This document shows, in pieces, positions 49,310-61,572 of a DNA stretch of 64,000 nt. Made by a program: the position numbers and the translations under genes. Within the stretch, counting starts at the first letter, position 1. Every line of letters starts with the position of its first letter. The DNA comes from Epiperipatus broadwayi (lineage: Eukaryota; Onychophora; Udeonychophora; Euonychophora; Peripatidae). The stretch is from NCBI GenBank assembly GCA_028023455.1, contig JAQFVV010000028.1, positions 248,001 to 312,000 of the forward strand. Reading direction: 5' to 3'. The notes beneath the pieces are model-generated. The model saw only the letters and a list, made by a program, of their open reading frames with translations. It was not told where the DNA came from and ran no database searches.

Positions 49310-50130
49310 AAAATCAGAGTCCGTCATTTTGTTGTCACTTCAAACAACATACCACTGCCACTGATCTGAGTCAACTTATTAAAAATTTAGTTAATAAATT
49401 AGATTTTTTCTTTAAATTTCGCTGAACATGTCTCCTAGTGTTATGATCATTTCAAAAACACATTAAAGATAAACAATATTGATGGCGTTCAATGCAAAGA
49501 TATGACCGAAGATAGAATGTAATGAAGATCTACAATTAAACAAGGTAGTGAAGTATTTTAAAAGTAGAAGTTGACTCCAGAATAAGTTACACACTCAATA
49601 TGGAAATTAAATAAGTAGATTAAAAAAAACAGTATGCAATACAGGTAGATGAGGGTTAATCAGAATTGCTTTGTAATGTATGAAAACGTAACAACAATTA
49701 AATATAGTTTCAATGCATTTTCAGTGTTGCATTTACCAATTAAAATCACCTGTTGTATTCTAAATAAAATGGTAATGTTTACATTTTCATTTTGACTATA
49801 ACAGTTGTATTTGTCAAGAGCCTTCAGCTCCAAAAACACGTTAAGAATGTATCTAATGGTTGCAATATTTTTTACTTTGTACGAAACAGTATTGCGACCA
49901 CTTTTAATATCTGTAGTTTTGTGTGTGTATATATATAAATTTCCAGTCTTGACGAATTAATCAAATACTTTTAATTAAACATTCCGGCACTCCTTTACTT
50001 TATTGGATTGCAAAGCCAATGTATTCGCTAAGCAGGACTAGAAATTGCATATAATGTTGGAAAAAATGTTGTATCTATGTAAACGCACACCACACACATG
50101 CACGCGCGCACACACATATATATTCTAAGA
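49310..50130. other. Non-coding stretch, nothing recognised
   Basis: A small cluster of CG-containing dinucleotide repeats at 50088-50120 (cacgcgcgcacacac). No gene called. Confidence 0.4.
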
Positions 50131-50139
50131 AAGAAAAAG

Positions 50140-51515
50140 CTTTAGAAAAGAATGGGATTATTATTAATATCATAAAAAACTACTAAAGTAATGGGAACAA
50201 AAATGCAAAGCTAAATATACCAAATGCCTACAGTGATAAAGATGCACCAGATGCAAGAGTAATACTGGTATTTAGGAAAGGTATTAATGAAGAGATTATA
50301 AATTAGAGACAACAGTTGTCTATCAGATCTGTACAAAATCTTTACCAAGATAATTACAACATACTTGTGGAAAACTTTAGATTCCAACTCACTAGAAGAA
50401 AAAAAAACAAGTTGGATTTAAAAGTGGTTTTAACACAGGGTCACAGCAAGTAGTGCTAAAAGTTATAGAATGATCAATAAATATGAGTTGCCATTATGCT
50501 TTGGATTTATAGATTAAGAAAAGGCATTTAATTCTATAAGCATCTTCACAATGATTAAAGCTTTGGATTATCAAAAATATAGACGCAAGATAATGTCCTA
50601 TTCCGAAGAATATTTATCAAAATGCAAAAGCTATGATTGGATAACATAATAATACTAAGAAGATTAACATTGATAAATGGATATTACAAAGGTTATTTTA
50701 TAATTACAAAACTTTTTACAGCACTTATATATATATATATAAGAAGTATTTTGTGGATTAGAATAAAAAAATAAAAATACATGAAGATTATTTAAGTTAT
50801 TTAGATTTTATGGAGGATGTGATTATTTTGATAAATAATGCTTCCGAGTTTTAAGAAATAAAATAAGAATTATTAGATAAAGATAAGTAAAAAGAATTAA
50901 TGATAAAAGTGATGGCTTTTTTCACAAGAAAAAAATATAGGTTAACAAACGTGAATTAAAAGAAATTAACAGATATGAATATCATGGCCAGATTATTAAT
51001 ACAGAAATAAACATAAAGGATGAGATTAATTACAGAATTAAATTTAAATGTAGTGCTTTTGGCAAAAATAACCTAATATTAAATTAATTATATATCTATA
51101 TGTTTGAAAGAGATGATTTTAATATATGTGTTTTACCAATTCTTGTTTACAGATGTGACAGTGGAATACTTAACAGAAGAGCCATACAGAGACTTCAGAC
51201 CACTCGGTGAAGTACAGAAAAATACAAGTTTGAAATTGCAAGGAGAAATATTTAGGTGTATGAACAAATATTGTTGACACCATTGAAAAAATTAAAAAGC
51301 TGAAGTGGGGTTATTATAAAAAAGATAATAATAAATAGACTGTTGATGTCTTAAACCAGATTTTTAGATAGTGTAAAGAATTTAGAAAGAGTTATGTAAA
51401 ATGGATGGATGAAACATGGAAGTTTTTTGTGTAATGTTGAGAAGAAAATGTTATCTGTCTGAGAAAATGGATTAAATTTGAAAAGGCCTTCATCCTGCAA
51501 TGTATCATGATTGAT
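50140..51515 (+). pseudogene. RTE-type LINE relic, reverse transcriptase to C-terminus
   Basis: The longest of three RTE copies. Across frames: 'SIRSVQNLYQDNYN' (about 50317-50357, the RT 'sllsv.yklf..iit.rl' block), a 'DSN'-like segment and 'GFKS' region to about 50430, a degraded 'alDyekAFD' block near 50500-50530, 'KLFTAL' near 50708, then the tail from 51120 ('ICVLPILVY' style) to 51510 matching 36575-37065. Stops and frameshifts in every part. 5' endonuclease absent. Confidence 0.8.
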
Positions 51516-51650
51516 AATCTTTTTCAAGTTTTTTTTTTTTGGCTTTTATCAATGCATTCCTTATCTCAATCTCATTATGTCACAACCATTCACCACTTCA
51601 GAAAATCAGTCCACACTCTCTCCTTACGCATTCATTTCTTGAACAATCAT

Positions 51651-51990
51651 TGCTTTTTAGGTAAACTAGAGCTATCAATTACCTGAATTTTCATGTCTAT
51701 ATTGTCAGCTGTATATAAAACTATTTTGGTACATGTGTGTGGTTGTGTGTATCAGTAGTATGAGATAGTGTGGATGGTTGAAGATTCCTTGAAAGTCTGA
51801 GTTCAAATCCCCTACATTTATTGCTTTTTAGGTAAACTAGAGCTATCAATTACCTGAATTTTCATGTCTATATTGTCAGCTGTATATAAAACTATTTTGG
51901 TACATGTGTGTGGTTGTGTGTATCAGTAGTATGAGATAGTGTGGATGGTTGAAGATTCCTTGAAAGTCTGAGTTCAAATCCCATACATTT
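51651..51990 (+). repeat. 171-bp tandem duplication with tRNA-like B box
   Basis: Unit 51651-51821 is repeated almost identically at 51822-51990 (offset 171). Each unit ends with 'gtctgagttcaaatcccc' (c or a at one position), a B-box-like sequence, preceded by 'gatagtgtggatggttgaag', which may be a decayed A box. The near-identity means a recent duplication. The end of the unit reappears at 52376-52460, downstream of the hammerhead. Confidence 0.85.
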
Positions 51991-52059
51991 ACAACCAAGA
52001 TCCAGGTATAAAAATGCCTGTTTTCAAATCTTACACATTAAGCCTGCATTCTGCCCATC

Positions 52060-52480
52060 CCTCTTCTATGTACTTAAAATGTATACTGTCCTATACATGA
52101 GGGGTCAGAGTGACTTGAGGTCCACATAGGCATAACAATATTGGCATCAGCATGGGATTTGGGCATTCTATCATCAGATTTTTACTGGTATGGATGGCTG
52201 AAGAGTAGGAGGTTGGAGTAGGTTGAAGCCTGTCCTTAAAGTATAAAGATCTGCTGTCTTAATATGAACTGAGCACTGATTATATATATGGGTGTGGGAG
52301 ATGATAATCTGGACAAACTGATGAGTGCTGGTTCAGCACGAAATACATATATTGGTGATTATTTATCTTTTCTACATATGTGTGGTCATGTGTATCATAG
52401 TATGAGATAGTGTGGATGGTGAAAAGTTGCTTGAAAGTCTGAGTTCAAATCCCCTTTATTTACAATTAAGTGCCATCCTA
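52060..52480 (+). repeat. Family B repeat, most complete copy (hammerhead plus tRNA-like part)
   Basis: From 'gaggggtcagagtgacttga' (52099) through the hammerhead (52305-52362) to 'gagttcaaatcccctt' (52440-52455). The minus-oriented copies at 57.5-57.84 and 25.4-25.8 kb show the same order. The linked ribozyme and polymerase-III-like boxes suggest a SINE-like or retrozyme-like element. No ORF. Confidence 0.75.
52305..52362 (+). ncRNA. Hammerhead ribozyme motif with strong stem II
   Basis: CTGATGA at 52318-52324, stem II GTGCTG/CAGCAC (6 perfect pairs with the canonical G10.1-C11.1, loop GTT), GAAA at 52340-52343, two-pair stem III with loop ACAT, and A17 at 52351 (AUA triplet). Stem I: AA/TT next to the core, one A-G mismatch, C-G, then a distal AATC/GATT helix across an internal loop, as in type I hammerheads. 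The nearest family members at 28.4 and 28.8 kb have CCAA/TTGG or CAA/TTG here. Confidence 0.7.
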
Positions 52481-52744
52481 CAGTGGATTGGTAAAAGATA
52501 AAAATGATGATGATCTCAAACTAAAAAGATATAAAATATGAATATAACATTCAAAAGAAATTGCTTTAAAAATAAAAAAATTGAACAGCGACTTTGAGTT
52601 AAATCTCAATTAGAAATAATTTAATCTTATACAGCACTTATAAAATGAAAACAACTCTACAACATTGAATGTATTAAAGATTTTGATTTTAAAACATATG
52701 ATTAAGCTTTTTATGAATGCATTTTAAAAGAGATTCCATACAAT

Positions 52745-53000
52745 TCCAATAATCACTTTACCCTTATAACACCCTGCAGTACTTAGGGCAGTAGAAGAGA
52801 GACATACCCTAAACATTAAGGCTGATAGTTTGTGGCCAATTTTGTCATTTGGGATGCTCAAACTTCCTATAAACTCACAAGCAGTAAGACATTTAATTAA
52901 ATTTGTCCTGAATGGTTTGATATGGTGTAGAATGACAGCTTCCAGAGCTTGAGGTCAACAGATGTGGCCCAACCCAGCCACTTATCGTACTCAAATTTCC
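52745..53000 (+). repeat. SINE copies, two in series
   Basis: A unit with 'ctcaaacttcctataaactc' and tail 'gcagtaagacatttaatt' is followed by a second tRNA-like head 'tgaatggtttgatatggtgt' and 'gcccaacccagcca'. It generates overlapping 113- and 115-codon frames that are not genes. Confidence 0.55.
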
Positions 53001-53134
53001 AATAGAATTCCAAGAAAAAAATATATTGATTACTTTTGCCCTATAAGATTTGATATAATAATAGAGTATCAGACTCTCACCCTCAAAACTAATGAAATGT
53101 TGCTCAGCTTTGTTGTGTCCATTGCTCAAACTCA

Positions 53135-53530
53135 CCACCTCATTGCACGATTGCCACTTTCTATGCTTACACGAGATGTTAAAACAGTTGCAAACTCTCC
53201 AAACAGTAGTACCATCCAGTGCAAGAGAATGCAAGGTTTGTTCATAAAATCTCTATCTAGTGTTTACTCATCCAATATCACCAGGCTAGTTTCTACCTTG
53301 TGGATTTAAATAGGTAAAAGGTGGGGAGGCTTACATTGAATCTTAAGATCTAAATTCCATGATCTTAGATCCAAGGCCCCTCACTGAAGAAAGATACAAG
53401 GTTGAAACCAGTTTGGAAATATTAGATGAGTAGGCACTAGATAAGGATTTTAGGCTCAAACCTTTTTGCATCCATTGGTTACTAAGGCTTGCATTGCATG
53501 GCTCTACTATATAAAGAGTTTGCTATAGTA
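53135..53530. repeat. Family A fold-back
   Basis: Outer left end 'ttgccactttctatgcttac', then 'actctccaaacagtagtacc'; right end 'ggctctactatataaagagt'. The left-arm hammerhead (about 53280-53315, minus) is destroyed; the right-arm one (53377-53417) keeps the core. Confidence 0.75.
53377..53417 (+). ncRNA. Hammerhead-like motif, core intact, weak stem II
   Basis: CTGAAGA at 53384-53390, GAAA at 53404-53407, stem III with two pairs (A-T, C-G, loop CA), and T17 at 53413. Stem I has three adjacent pairs. Stem II has only two A-T pairs, so activity is doubtful. Confidence 0.45.
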
Positions 53531-53824
53531 TTGTTACCATTTCTTAAGCAATCACCCATTTGATTACTCACTGACATGATAATAGACTTACTTACACTTA
53601 ATTTATGAAATAAAATTTTAAAAGAAATATTGTGGTGGACTTTCTTTTGATATTGTAGTAACAACAAAATATAGGAAACTATAAAAATTTTTTTTTTTCA
53701 TTGTAACTGAAATATCCAATTCTTCCTGCAGTGCAATCATTATATAGCAATCATTTGTATTTCTCATATTCTTTCTCTCTTCCAATGCTATATAATTATC
53801 CACATTGAACCTTTCTTTTTGCAG

Positions 53825-53869
53825 ATTTGGGTCTTTGGCATAGTAGTGATCACAATATTCATAGCTTAA
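53825..53869 (+). CDS. Weak candidate terminal exon
   Basis: A strong acceptor (cctttctttttgcag, 53810-53824) is followed by a 14-codon open frame encoding a hydrophobic tail IWVFGIVVITIFIA and TAA. It resembles the end of a membrane segment. Such short frames arise easily by chance in AT-rich DNA. Confidence 0.2.
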   Translation: MWVFGIVVITIFIA

Positions 53870-53879
53870 GAATTGAGTG

Positions 53880-56450
53880 AAACTGGATGATCTTGATAAT
53901 ATTTTAAGACCCTAAAGAAAATTTAGAATTGTGTTTTCTCATATCGAGTTCAAAACAATCTGGCCAGTCATTCAATGTTGGTCAGTAAATAAGTACTTAA
54001 CTATTATTAGTGGAAGAGAACATATCTAAGTTTAATCTAGTTTGGATAGAGAAGAGTCAATATACTTACTTTAAAGACTAAGAAATACATTTGTGATATG
54101 GTAAGGTTGTTAGAAGAGAATCATACTTCACATCTCTTGATACATAATTATACTTTATTTTAGGAATTATGAATTCAAAAAATTTGTGATACACATTTAA
54201 TTATCACACTTTTTTTAAACTTTACTTTGATATCATTTTATTAATGCGAACATGAGCTAAATTTATAAGACGTAAACAGACAGAAATTTAATACGAGATC
54301 TGCTGTTAAGCAGATGTAACTTGCCAAATACTTAGTTACAGTTTCACCACAAAACATCCCTCAAATCAAGATTCCTTTTTTGGATGTTCAATGAAGAATC
54401 TACAATTGCAAAATTATGATGCAAAATATAGAATTCTTATAATGTTTCTACATGTTACTTTTTCTAGATTCAATAATAAAAACAGCTGAATTCAATCTTT
54501 GGAGTCTCATTAACAGATTCTTGAAAACCCATAAAGTCATTGTGTCTATATGTTTTATAAATGGAATTTATCAGTTACTAATCTATGTAAATGTGGGCAA
54601 ACACAAAATATGAACCCCAAAGTTAATGATGGGAAAATGTATGGTAGTGATAGAATTGAAAAACTTAATAAAGCTGCTGGTGATTTTATCTCCTGATTAG
54701 AATCTCTGCAGCTTCCTTTATTCATGCACCTAATAGTACAATAGCCTATTATATATCAATATATATAGCAGAGTGATGAAAATGTTCAATTAAATTGGGA
54801 GATGGTATATGAATAATATGTAATCTTTCCATGAGAAATGCACCATTTCTAATTTATTTAATTTAAGCCTAACTATATATTTATTGACAGCATGCTAATC
54901 ACTAAGTCTTTTAACCTAATGAAATGTAAATTGAGAAACGGTATCATAGAGAGTATTGTAATCTGTCTATTTTATGGAGTAGAATTGTGACTATCGACCA
55001 TTATTAACATAGTTAATTCAAACAAAATCATATCTACTGACAAACGCAAATCACATTCTTTTCATAGAATCAAATGTAAATTAAAAGATGGTTTTACAGA
55101 TAGTATATAATATTCGTGTTCTTTTTTACAGAGAAAAATCATGGGTAAGCACTAATTCTAACATAGATTGCTCAAATGTAGCCATATAGCTACTGAAAAT
55201 GTGCTACTAATAAAATCCTTTTATATGTACACTACTATTTATTTAATATATATACACGGTACTTTATTTTTAGCATGAAAACAGCAAAAAATAGTTGATA
55301 CTTAGCAATTACTGTTACCATGACAACATATGCAATACTAAAAAACACAATCTTTTCGATTTTGCAATTAAATGGCCCCAGCTTTTTTTAAAATGTCTAT
55401 GTGTAAGTTTCTGGAACTGATTAAAAAACACTCTCCCTGTCAAGCTAGATGAGCTCTGAGAGAGAAAAAAAATCGTAATATTCTGAAGGTCCCCTCAGTC
55501 TACTGTCAAATAAAGTCTTAAACTAAGCTCCCTCCAAGAATCCTTAGATGGAAAGGTGCAAAATTAACAGAGTCGGCCGTGTGATCAGAATTACTCTGCC
55601 AAAAGCAATTTGGAAATATATACAATAGTGACATTTCAGTAGCGAAAGAAGCCGTTTTAAAAAGTAACATTTAACACACTTCAAAGTAACATACTTTGAA
55701 AGGTGTGATATTAAAAGAAAACATATTAAATGCATTAATAAAGTAGATTAATGTGGTAAAGTAAAACAACTTTTTAAAAATAAATATCTCTCTGCATGAC
55801 AAAGGCATCCCAATAACTTTTCACAAAGAAAAGAAAGCAATACTCATCACTTTTTATCCTTATTTAGATCCTCAAGCTAAGAATAGACAGATATTCATTT
55901 TATGACCAATGTTAGATGGTAACCGACTTGGTTATAAGCCAATTAACTGAGATAAAAATTGTAAACATTTTGATAAAAAAATCATTTGACCCAGATATAA
56001 ACCTCCAGGAAATAGGTATGGCTAGTAAATGGGCTATTCCTAAATAGCAACACCTTAGAATTAACATAAAATGGTATCAGTTGTGGTCAGTTGTGGAAAC
56101 AATCTCTGAAAAGCAAATTACATATCTATTTCTTTGATAACTTTATAAATTTATTTAACACACATTGATTACATAAGTAATATTTACTAAGGCAATAAAC
56201 ATTTAAGCATGTGCGCTTGAAAATGTGAAGATAGGGACCTCTACAGGTCTTAACCACAAGCTTATGCTTTGGAAGAAAAGAAGGGAACCCTTTTTTACTT
56301 CAACCTACTTTCCAGTAAGAGAAAAATAATTAGAAAACAGTGTTATTTCATTAAAGATGCTATGACAATTGATTGGCTGAACAATAGATTTTGTGATTCC
56401 ATAACAGATTTTTGCAAAAGGTAGATATTGCTATTGTCACTGATGATGAG
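53880..56450. other. Non-coding block, nothing firm
   Basis: A less AT-rich patch near 55430-55570 has no open frame I would call. No repeats identified. Confidence 0.4.
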
Positions 56451-56454
56451 TCAT

Positions 56455-56660
56455 TTATTTTTATCACCCATTAGCTCAGGAATTTATTAAGAAGTTTGAG
56501 CACCAGAAGAATCAGATGTCGATGCAGTTCTGTAGATCTTAAGCATGAAGTCGCCACAACACCATTATGATAAATTACATAGAACAGAAATTGTTAGGTC
56601 TGGGAGGCAATCCATAGATCTTGAACTTACAATCTGTCAATCTACCATAACACCAAGCCA
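56455..56660 (-). repeat. Two SINE fragments
   Basis: 'attagctcaggaatttatta' and 'agaagtttgagcaccagaag' are the minus-oriented SINE body; a tRNA-like part ends at 'ataacaccaagccacac'. Confidence 0.55.
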
Positions 56661-56679
56661 CACATTAGAATACAATATA

Positions 56680-56922
56680 TTCTAGCATGTTGCATGTGTG
56701 ATGCAACTGTTCCCAAAAGCTATAAAGTGTGAATATAAAATAGATAACTAAAAACAAACGAAGTGAGTGCTTTCAAAGGATCTTGCCTTCATAATCATAG
56801 CTTGCTACTACGTTTAATGATATGAAAATACGCTAATTCCATTTCTTCGATAAAGGATAGCACATTATAGCTTTTGGGAACAGTTGCATCACACACACAC
56901 ACAAGTGCTAGAATATATATAT
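56680..56922. repeat. MITE-like fold-back
   Basis: Arms of about 50 bp share 'gatgcaactgttcccaaaag' and 'ctataa' inverted (about 56680-56733 and 56862-56922). Interior of about 130 bp without ORF. The right arm contains a (CA)n stretch. Confidence 0.65.
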
Positions 56923-57474
56923 TTCCCAAAAGTAAAAAAAATTATTTGACTTAATACAACATATTGCAGTATGTAAAGTTAATTATTTTTTTTATTCCAT
57001 TCGTATACAAAAGATTCTTACACTTTCTTAATAGATAAAAAAAAATAAAACAGCATTTTAAACAAAAAGGTCACTATTGAGCAAAACTCTCTAACACAGC
57101 CATTCCATGCAGGAATAGTGAAGAGATTGCAACTCTCAGGTTTGCCTACTGTTACATAGTGATTTGAACAGTTTTCTCTCCTTAAGCTAAAAGTAGATCA
57201 ACACTTAATTACTAAACAATGGTGGATGATTAGTTAGAATTACCTATAAAAGATTTTCTATCTGAGTAAAAAATTCTGGGCACCTCATTTGACCTGAATT
57301 TAAACCTCACACCATAAACATGTGGGATGGTACCACTGCATCATGAAATCCTTAGGCATGTTCTACTTTTATATAATAATTCTTTAGTATGTTGAACAGT
57401 TTCAAGTCTTGCATAGAATTTAAAGACTATATAAACAGATCTATAAATTTCTATAATGATTTTATATAATTAGA

Positions 57475-57840
57475 AGAGATTTGAACTCAGATTTTCAAGC
57501 TCCCTATAGCTTTCCACTTTATCCTATATAATTGATATACTATGATTACATACATGTGAAGAAGATAATTGATCTTCAATATATATGTATTTTGTGTTGA
57601 ACCAACATTTATCAGTTGATCAGATCATCATCTCCTACACACATGTATAAACAGTGTTCAGTTCATATTAAGATATCAAATCTTCAAACTTTAATGGACA
57701 GGCTTCAATCTCCCATACCTTTCAACTCTTCAACTATCCATATCATTGAAAATCTGATGATGGGATACTCAAAGTCCTTGTTGATGCCAGTTTTATTGTC
57801 ATACTTATGCTGACTTTAAGTCACTCTGACCCCTCAATGG
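57475..57840 (-). repeat. Family B repeat, inverted copy
   Basis: Minus strand runs from 'gaggggtcagagtgact' (about 57836) through a degraded hammerhead (CTGATAA near 57616, hairpin TTGGTTCAACA, AAAA for GAAA) to 'gagatttgaactcag'-type B-box remnants (about 57477-57495 on +). Confidence 0.7.
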
Positions 57841-58030
57841 TTGCCTTGACAACAGTTTGAAATTGTTGATTGATATTGATATTGTCTAAGTGTTAATTGT
57901 TTTTAATGATATATATTCCATGACAACAGTTTGAAATTGTTGGAAATTGTTGGTTGTTATTGATATTGGAATTGCCTGTGTGTTAACTGGATTTAATGAT
58001 ACACACACACACATATATATATATATATTC
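57838..58030 (+). repeat. Two copies of the GTTGCC repeat followed by (CA)n(TA)n
   Basis: GTTGCCTTGACAAC at 57840-57853 with 'agtttgaaattgttg'. A second copy starts about 57922 ('gacaacagtttgaaattgtt'). A (CA)n(TA)n tract follows at 58003-58030. Confidence 0.65.
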
Positions 58031-58039
58031 AAATTTCAG

Positions 58040-58730
58040 ATATCCTTCTTTTCAACTCTACCATATGACAACCATCAACAATAATAAAAAGTCAGAGACC
58101 CTCCTCTTTCATAATGCATGCATTTTGCAAACAATGGATAAGCTGGAGTTATAATCACCTAAATCTTTTTGCCTATGTTAACGGATATAACCTTCATTAC
58201 ACCATTCTCGAGCAAAGTGGGAGTGGTTTTTATTCACTTTTTACACATTATGGAAAGTGATGTTCACTGATCTGTAGATGCATATTTGTTTTTATCTGTG
58301 CACACTCCATTTCAACTTCACTAAATCACGACAATTCATCGATACAGACGTCAGGTTATAGGTATATATTCATGCACAGGGAGACTCAAGACATAACAAT
58401 TTTTTTAAGGCAGTCAATTCAAATTCATCCTAATGGCCATCCGAAACTAGTTAGTAAATAAATGTTTAGATACTATTGTGCACATGGTAAAGAGATCAGA
58501 TTAAACTCAATCATATAAATGTCAACGGCTTATTTGTAAAAAGTGAGGAAAAGATTATAATTCTCTATACACTGAATTCATAATTTGTCCTTTAGTTTTA
58601 GAAATGTCATAAAAGCAAATTATCAACTTCAGAAGAGAAATTTAAATATCTTGTTACAAACTATTGGGTAACAACTGTTGATTGCAAACAACTTTCACCA
58701 AAAGACTTGATTTCAATTTACGTAAACTCT
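58040..58730. other. Non-coding stretch, nothing recognised
   Basis: No exon or repeat called. Confidence 0.4.
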
Positions 58731-58737
58731 TCCTCAT

Positions 58738-58875
58738 GCCCTGTATGGATTAGCTCAGTGGTAGGGTGTCAGACTCTAAAATTTTGGACCCTGGGCTTAA
58801 TTCTAATGCTGGTACTTCGATTTTTTGAACATTTTATCAACTCTCAAACAATAAAACCATTCAAATATATTTTGT
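58738..58875 (+). repeat. tRNA-derived SINE, clear head
   Basis: A-box 'attagctcagtggtagggtg' at 58749-58768, decayed B box 'gggcttaattctaatgc', body 'tttttgaacattttatcaac', tail 'caataaaaccattcaa'. This is the best reference copy for the family in this window. Confidence 0.7.
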
Positions 58876-59039
58876 TATTAACAAATTATTTATAAAAATG
58901 TTGATCATCATCATGGAATATTAGCCATTTTTTCCACCAATTCTAAATAAAAAATATTATATATCTTATGTTCAAATCTCATTATATAGAATGATTTAAT
59001 ATTACAATACAGTAATTTTTAAAGTAAACAATAAAACAT

Positions 59040-59520
59040 TGTTTTATAAAACTATGTCTAAAAATATTTACTTCATAAAAGCTTTAATAATTCCTAAATG
59101 TGCTTTACTAGTTCTTATTTATGGACATGAAATTTGGGTGCTTAAAAGAAGAGCAATAAAGAGACCTCATACCAGTCAATGAAGTACGGAGAGATGTATG
59201 TTAGGAATAACAAGAAGAGATTGGAAATGAAGTGCATGGGTGAGAGAACAGACAGATACTAACATCATTGAAAAATTGAGAGACTGAAGTGGAGCTCAGC
59301 TGGATATATATATATATATCATTACTAAAAAAGTGATAGTAGCTGGACATTTGAAATCTTAAACTACATTACAAGAGATTGTAAAAGATACAGAAAGAGA
59401 CCACATGCGAGATGAATGGATAAAATAAGGAAATGTGCTGGGTGCTATGTAGAAGGGATCAAAGGATCTGGATTAAATTTGGAGAGATATTTATCATGCA
59501 GTGGATCTGTAATGTTTGAA
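59040..59520 (+). pseudogene. 3' end of an RTE-type LINE
   Basis: Same extent as 36575-37065: 'ALLVLIYGHEIWVLKRR' (about 59103-59152), then shifted frames with 'WVREQTD', 'LKWSSAG', a (TA)n insertion at 59307-59320, and a C-terminal 'WIKFGEIFIMQWI'-like end. Non-functional. Confidence 0.8.
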
Positions 59521-59529
59521 AATTTATGA

Positions 59530-60785
59530 TAATTATGGAATATGTTTAATTAAATAGTGGAAATTAAAATAAGTACGTCACTATAAGCCATTGTGTCCGT
59601 AGTAGAAATGATGCAGCATAAGAAAAGTAAACAAACAAACTCAATCTTTATCGCAAATCATGTGTAGGATTTAATATTTCCTCAGTACATTCGGTACTAA
59701 CACGGATTGGTGTTACGATCACTACATTATATGGTTCACAATAACATAGTCCGAATTATATCGGGCCAATCCTAATCTACGGTTCTCTTTATAATATTAA
59801 GTGTGATTACATATGCTTGTTGCATACACACACACACATATATATATAATAATTAAAAACTACGCAGGTATAATAATTAAAAACTACGCAGGTAAGATAA
59901 TGTAATCAATGATATTAATTTACAGTCTTTCCGATATGAGTTTCACATTCAACTAAGCTATATATAAAGTAATAAAACAGAAGGGTCAATAAATAACGTA
60001 ATTGATATAGCAACTATTTATAGCTCTATAAACAAAAATCAATTACGTTTTTTATTTTTTGGGATTTGGAGCTGAAGGTATAGAAATGCTACACACAAAG
60101 CTGACGCACTAAAATATTTTTCTGTTAAATGCTTCATTCAAATAAAAACTTATCCAAAATGTTTTCCTCACGTAAACGATTAGGAAATATTGTTAACAAG
60201 ATAGCTAATTTTTATTGCAGTTTATTTCTATTATGCTTTCTATTACAGATGTATTTTTTATTCTATTTATTAATAATGATGGTTTTCACAGTCGCTGATG
60301 CCATAGAAAGCTTCAATTTTTTACACAAAGAAATCATGTTTGCGCACACACAAAAAGTAATTTTCCGGGACGCATTCACGAAACTCAATTTGGGTAACGT
60401 AGCATCAACTTGAATGCTTGGAAATCCTCAAAGAATTAGATTTTGAAAGTGAATCCTTAACACTCTCTGATGATTAAAAAAAAAAAAAAAAAGAAATTGC
60501 TCCGGGGCTCATGAGATGGAAAAGGCTCCCAAGAAGAGAGATTTTGCATTAAGTAGAACCAATTTACACTGTGCAAAACTATTTAAAAAAGCTAATAGTT
60601 TCCACTACGCATTCTTGATATTTAAATTAATATCTGACTAAAATATTATAAAGGTGCAATTTAAAAAAAAAATTTAAATTGTAAATAAAATTGAGCACAG
60701 TTTTTTTTTTTTTTTAAAGGCGAACTATATATAAAAATGTCATATTTGTGTTTCAATATATAACCTAAGGATAAAGAACATTAAC
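59530..60785. other. Non-coding stretch with small tandem repeats
   Basis: 'aattaaaaactacgcaggta' is duplicated at about 59851-59894, next to (CA)n(TA)n. A 94-codon frame at 60129-60413 has Phe/Leu-rich random-like composition; not called. Confidence 0.45.
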
Positions 60786-60789
60786 TTCT

Positions 60790-60922
60790 ACCTAATTATG
60801 AGTATTGATCTCTAACAAGTTTCTTGCCCTCTACTGATGCTTGGAAATATACATCACCTAATTATGAGTATTGATTTCTAACGAGTTTCGTGCCCGCTAT
60901 GGATGCTTGGCAATATACATCC
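60790..60922 (+). repeat. 66-bp tandem duplication
   Basis: 'acctaattatgagtattgat' begins at 60790 and again at 60856; the two units differ at a handful of positions. Confidence 0.85.
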
Positions 60923-61572
60923 ACCAATTCATCTGTTTACGTAACCATTTATTCATTTACCTAACAATAATTCTACTAATTCAATACACACCTTCATCCA
61001 CTTACCTTCCTATTTACTTATGCATTTATACTTATTTCCTATATTCTTATTAACTTATCTATCTAACTTACTAATCATATAATCACCTATATACCCATTT
61101 ACTTATCTATCTATCTGATTCACCCACATAATTAGAGAATGGAGATAGAACACCGCTTTTAACGACCTCATTATATTAGTACAAAGTCACTTTAAAATAT
61201 ATGTAAACATCACACTTCATTTTCATCAATGTTAATAAATGATCACTTAATTACCATCTAAACTTGAGAAATAGGTGACCATCTATTCCTTACATTGACT
61301 CAGAAATGTTTATTCATAGCTGTTGGAAGTGTAGTTTGATTACATTTAATTTTCATATACATTAAGGTATGCATATTGCATTAATATTAGAGATAATTCA
61401 AAATGAGACTCTGAATTTACCTTGTAATATCCAATCCTAATTTCAGAAAAACTTATATTGTATTTAAAACGAGGCTAATATATATACGTCTCACCATTTC
61501 TAACAAATGTCACTAAATGATTGGTTAATTATCATCTATGTTTAAGAAATAAGTGAACTATTTATTTATTTT

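Noticed and set aside
52893-53309. Overlapping 113- and 115-codon frames on opposite strands
   Set aside because: They lie across SINE and family A repeat sequence.
60129-60413. 94-codon hydrophobic frame
   Set aside because: The Phe/Leu/Tyr richness reflects AT-rich DNA, and there is no domain, no upstream gene signals and no neighbouring exon.
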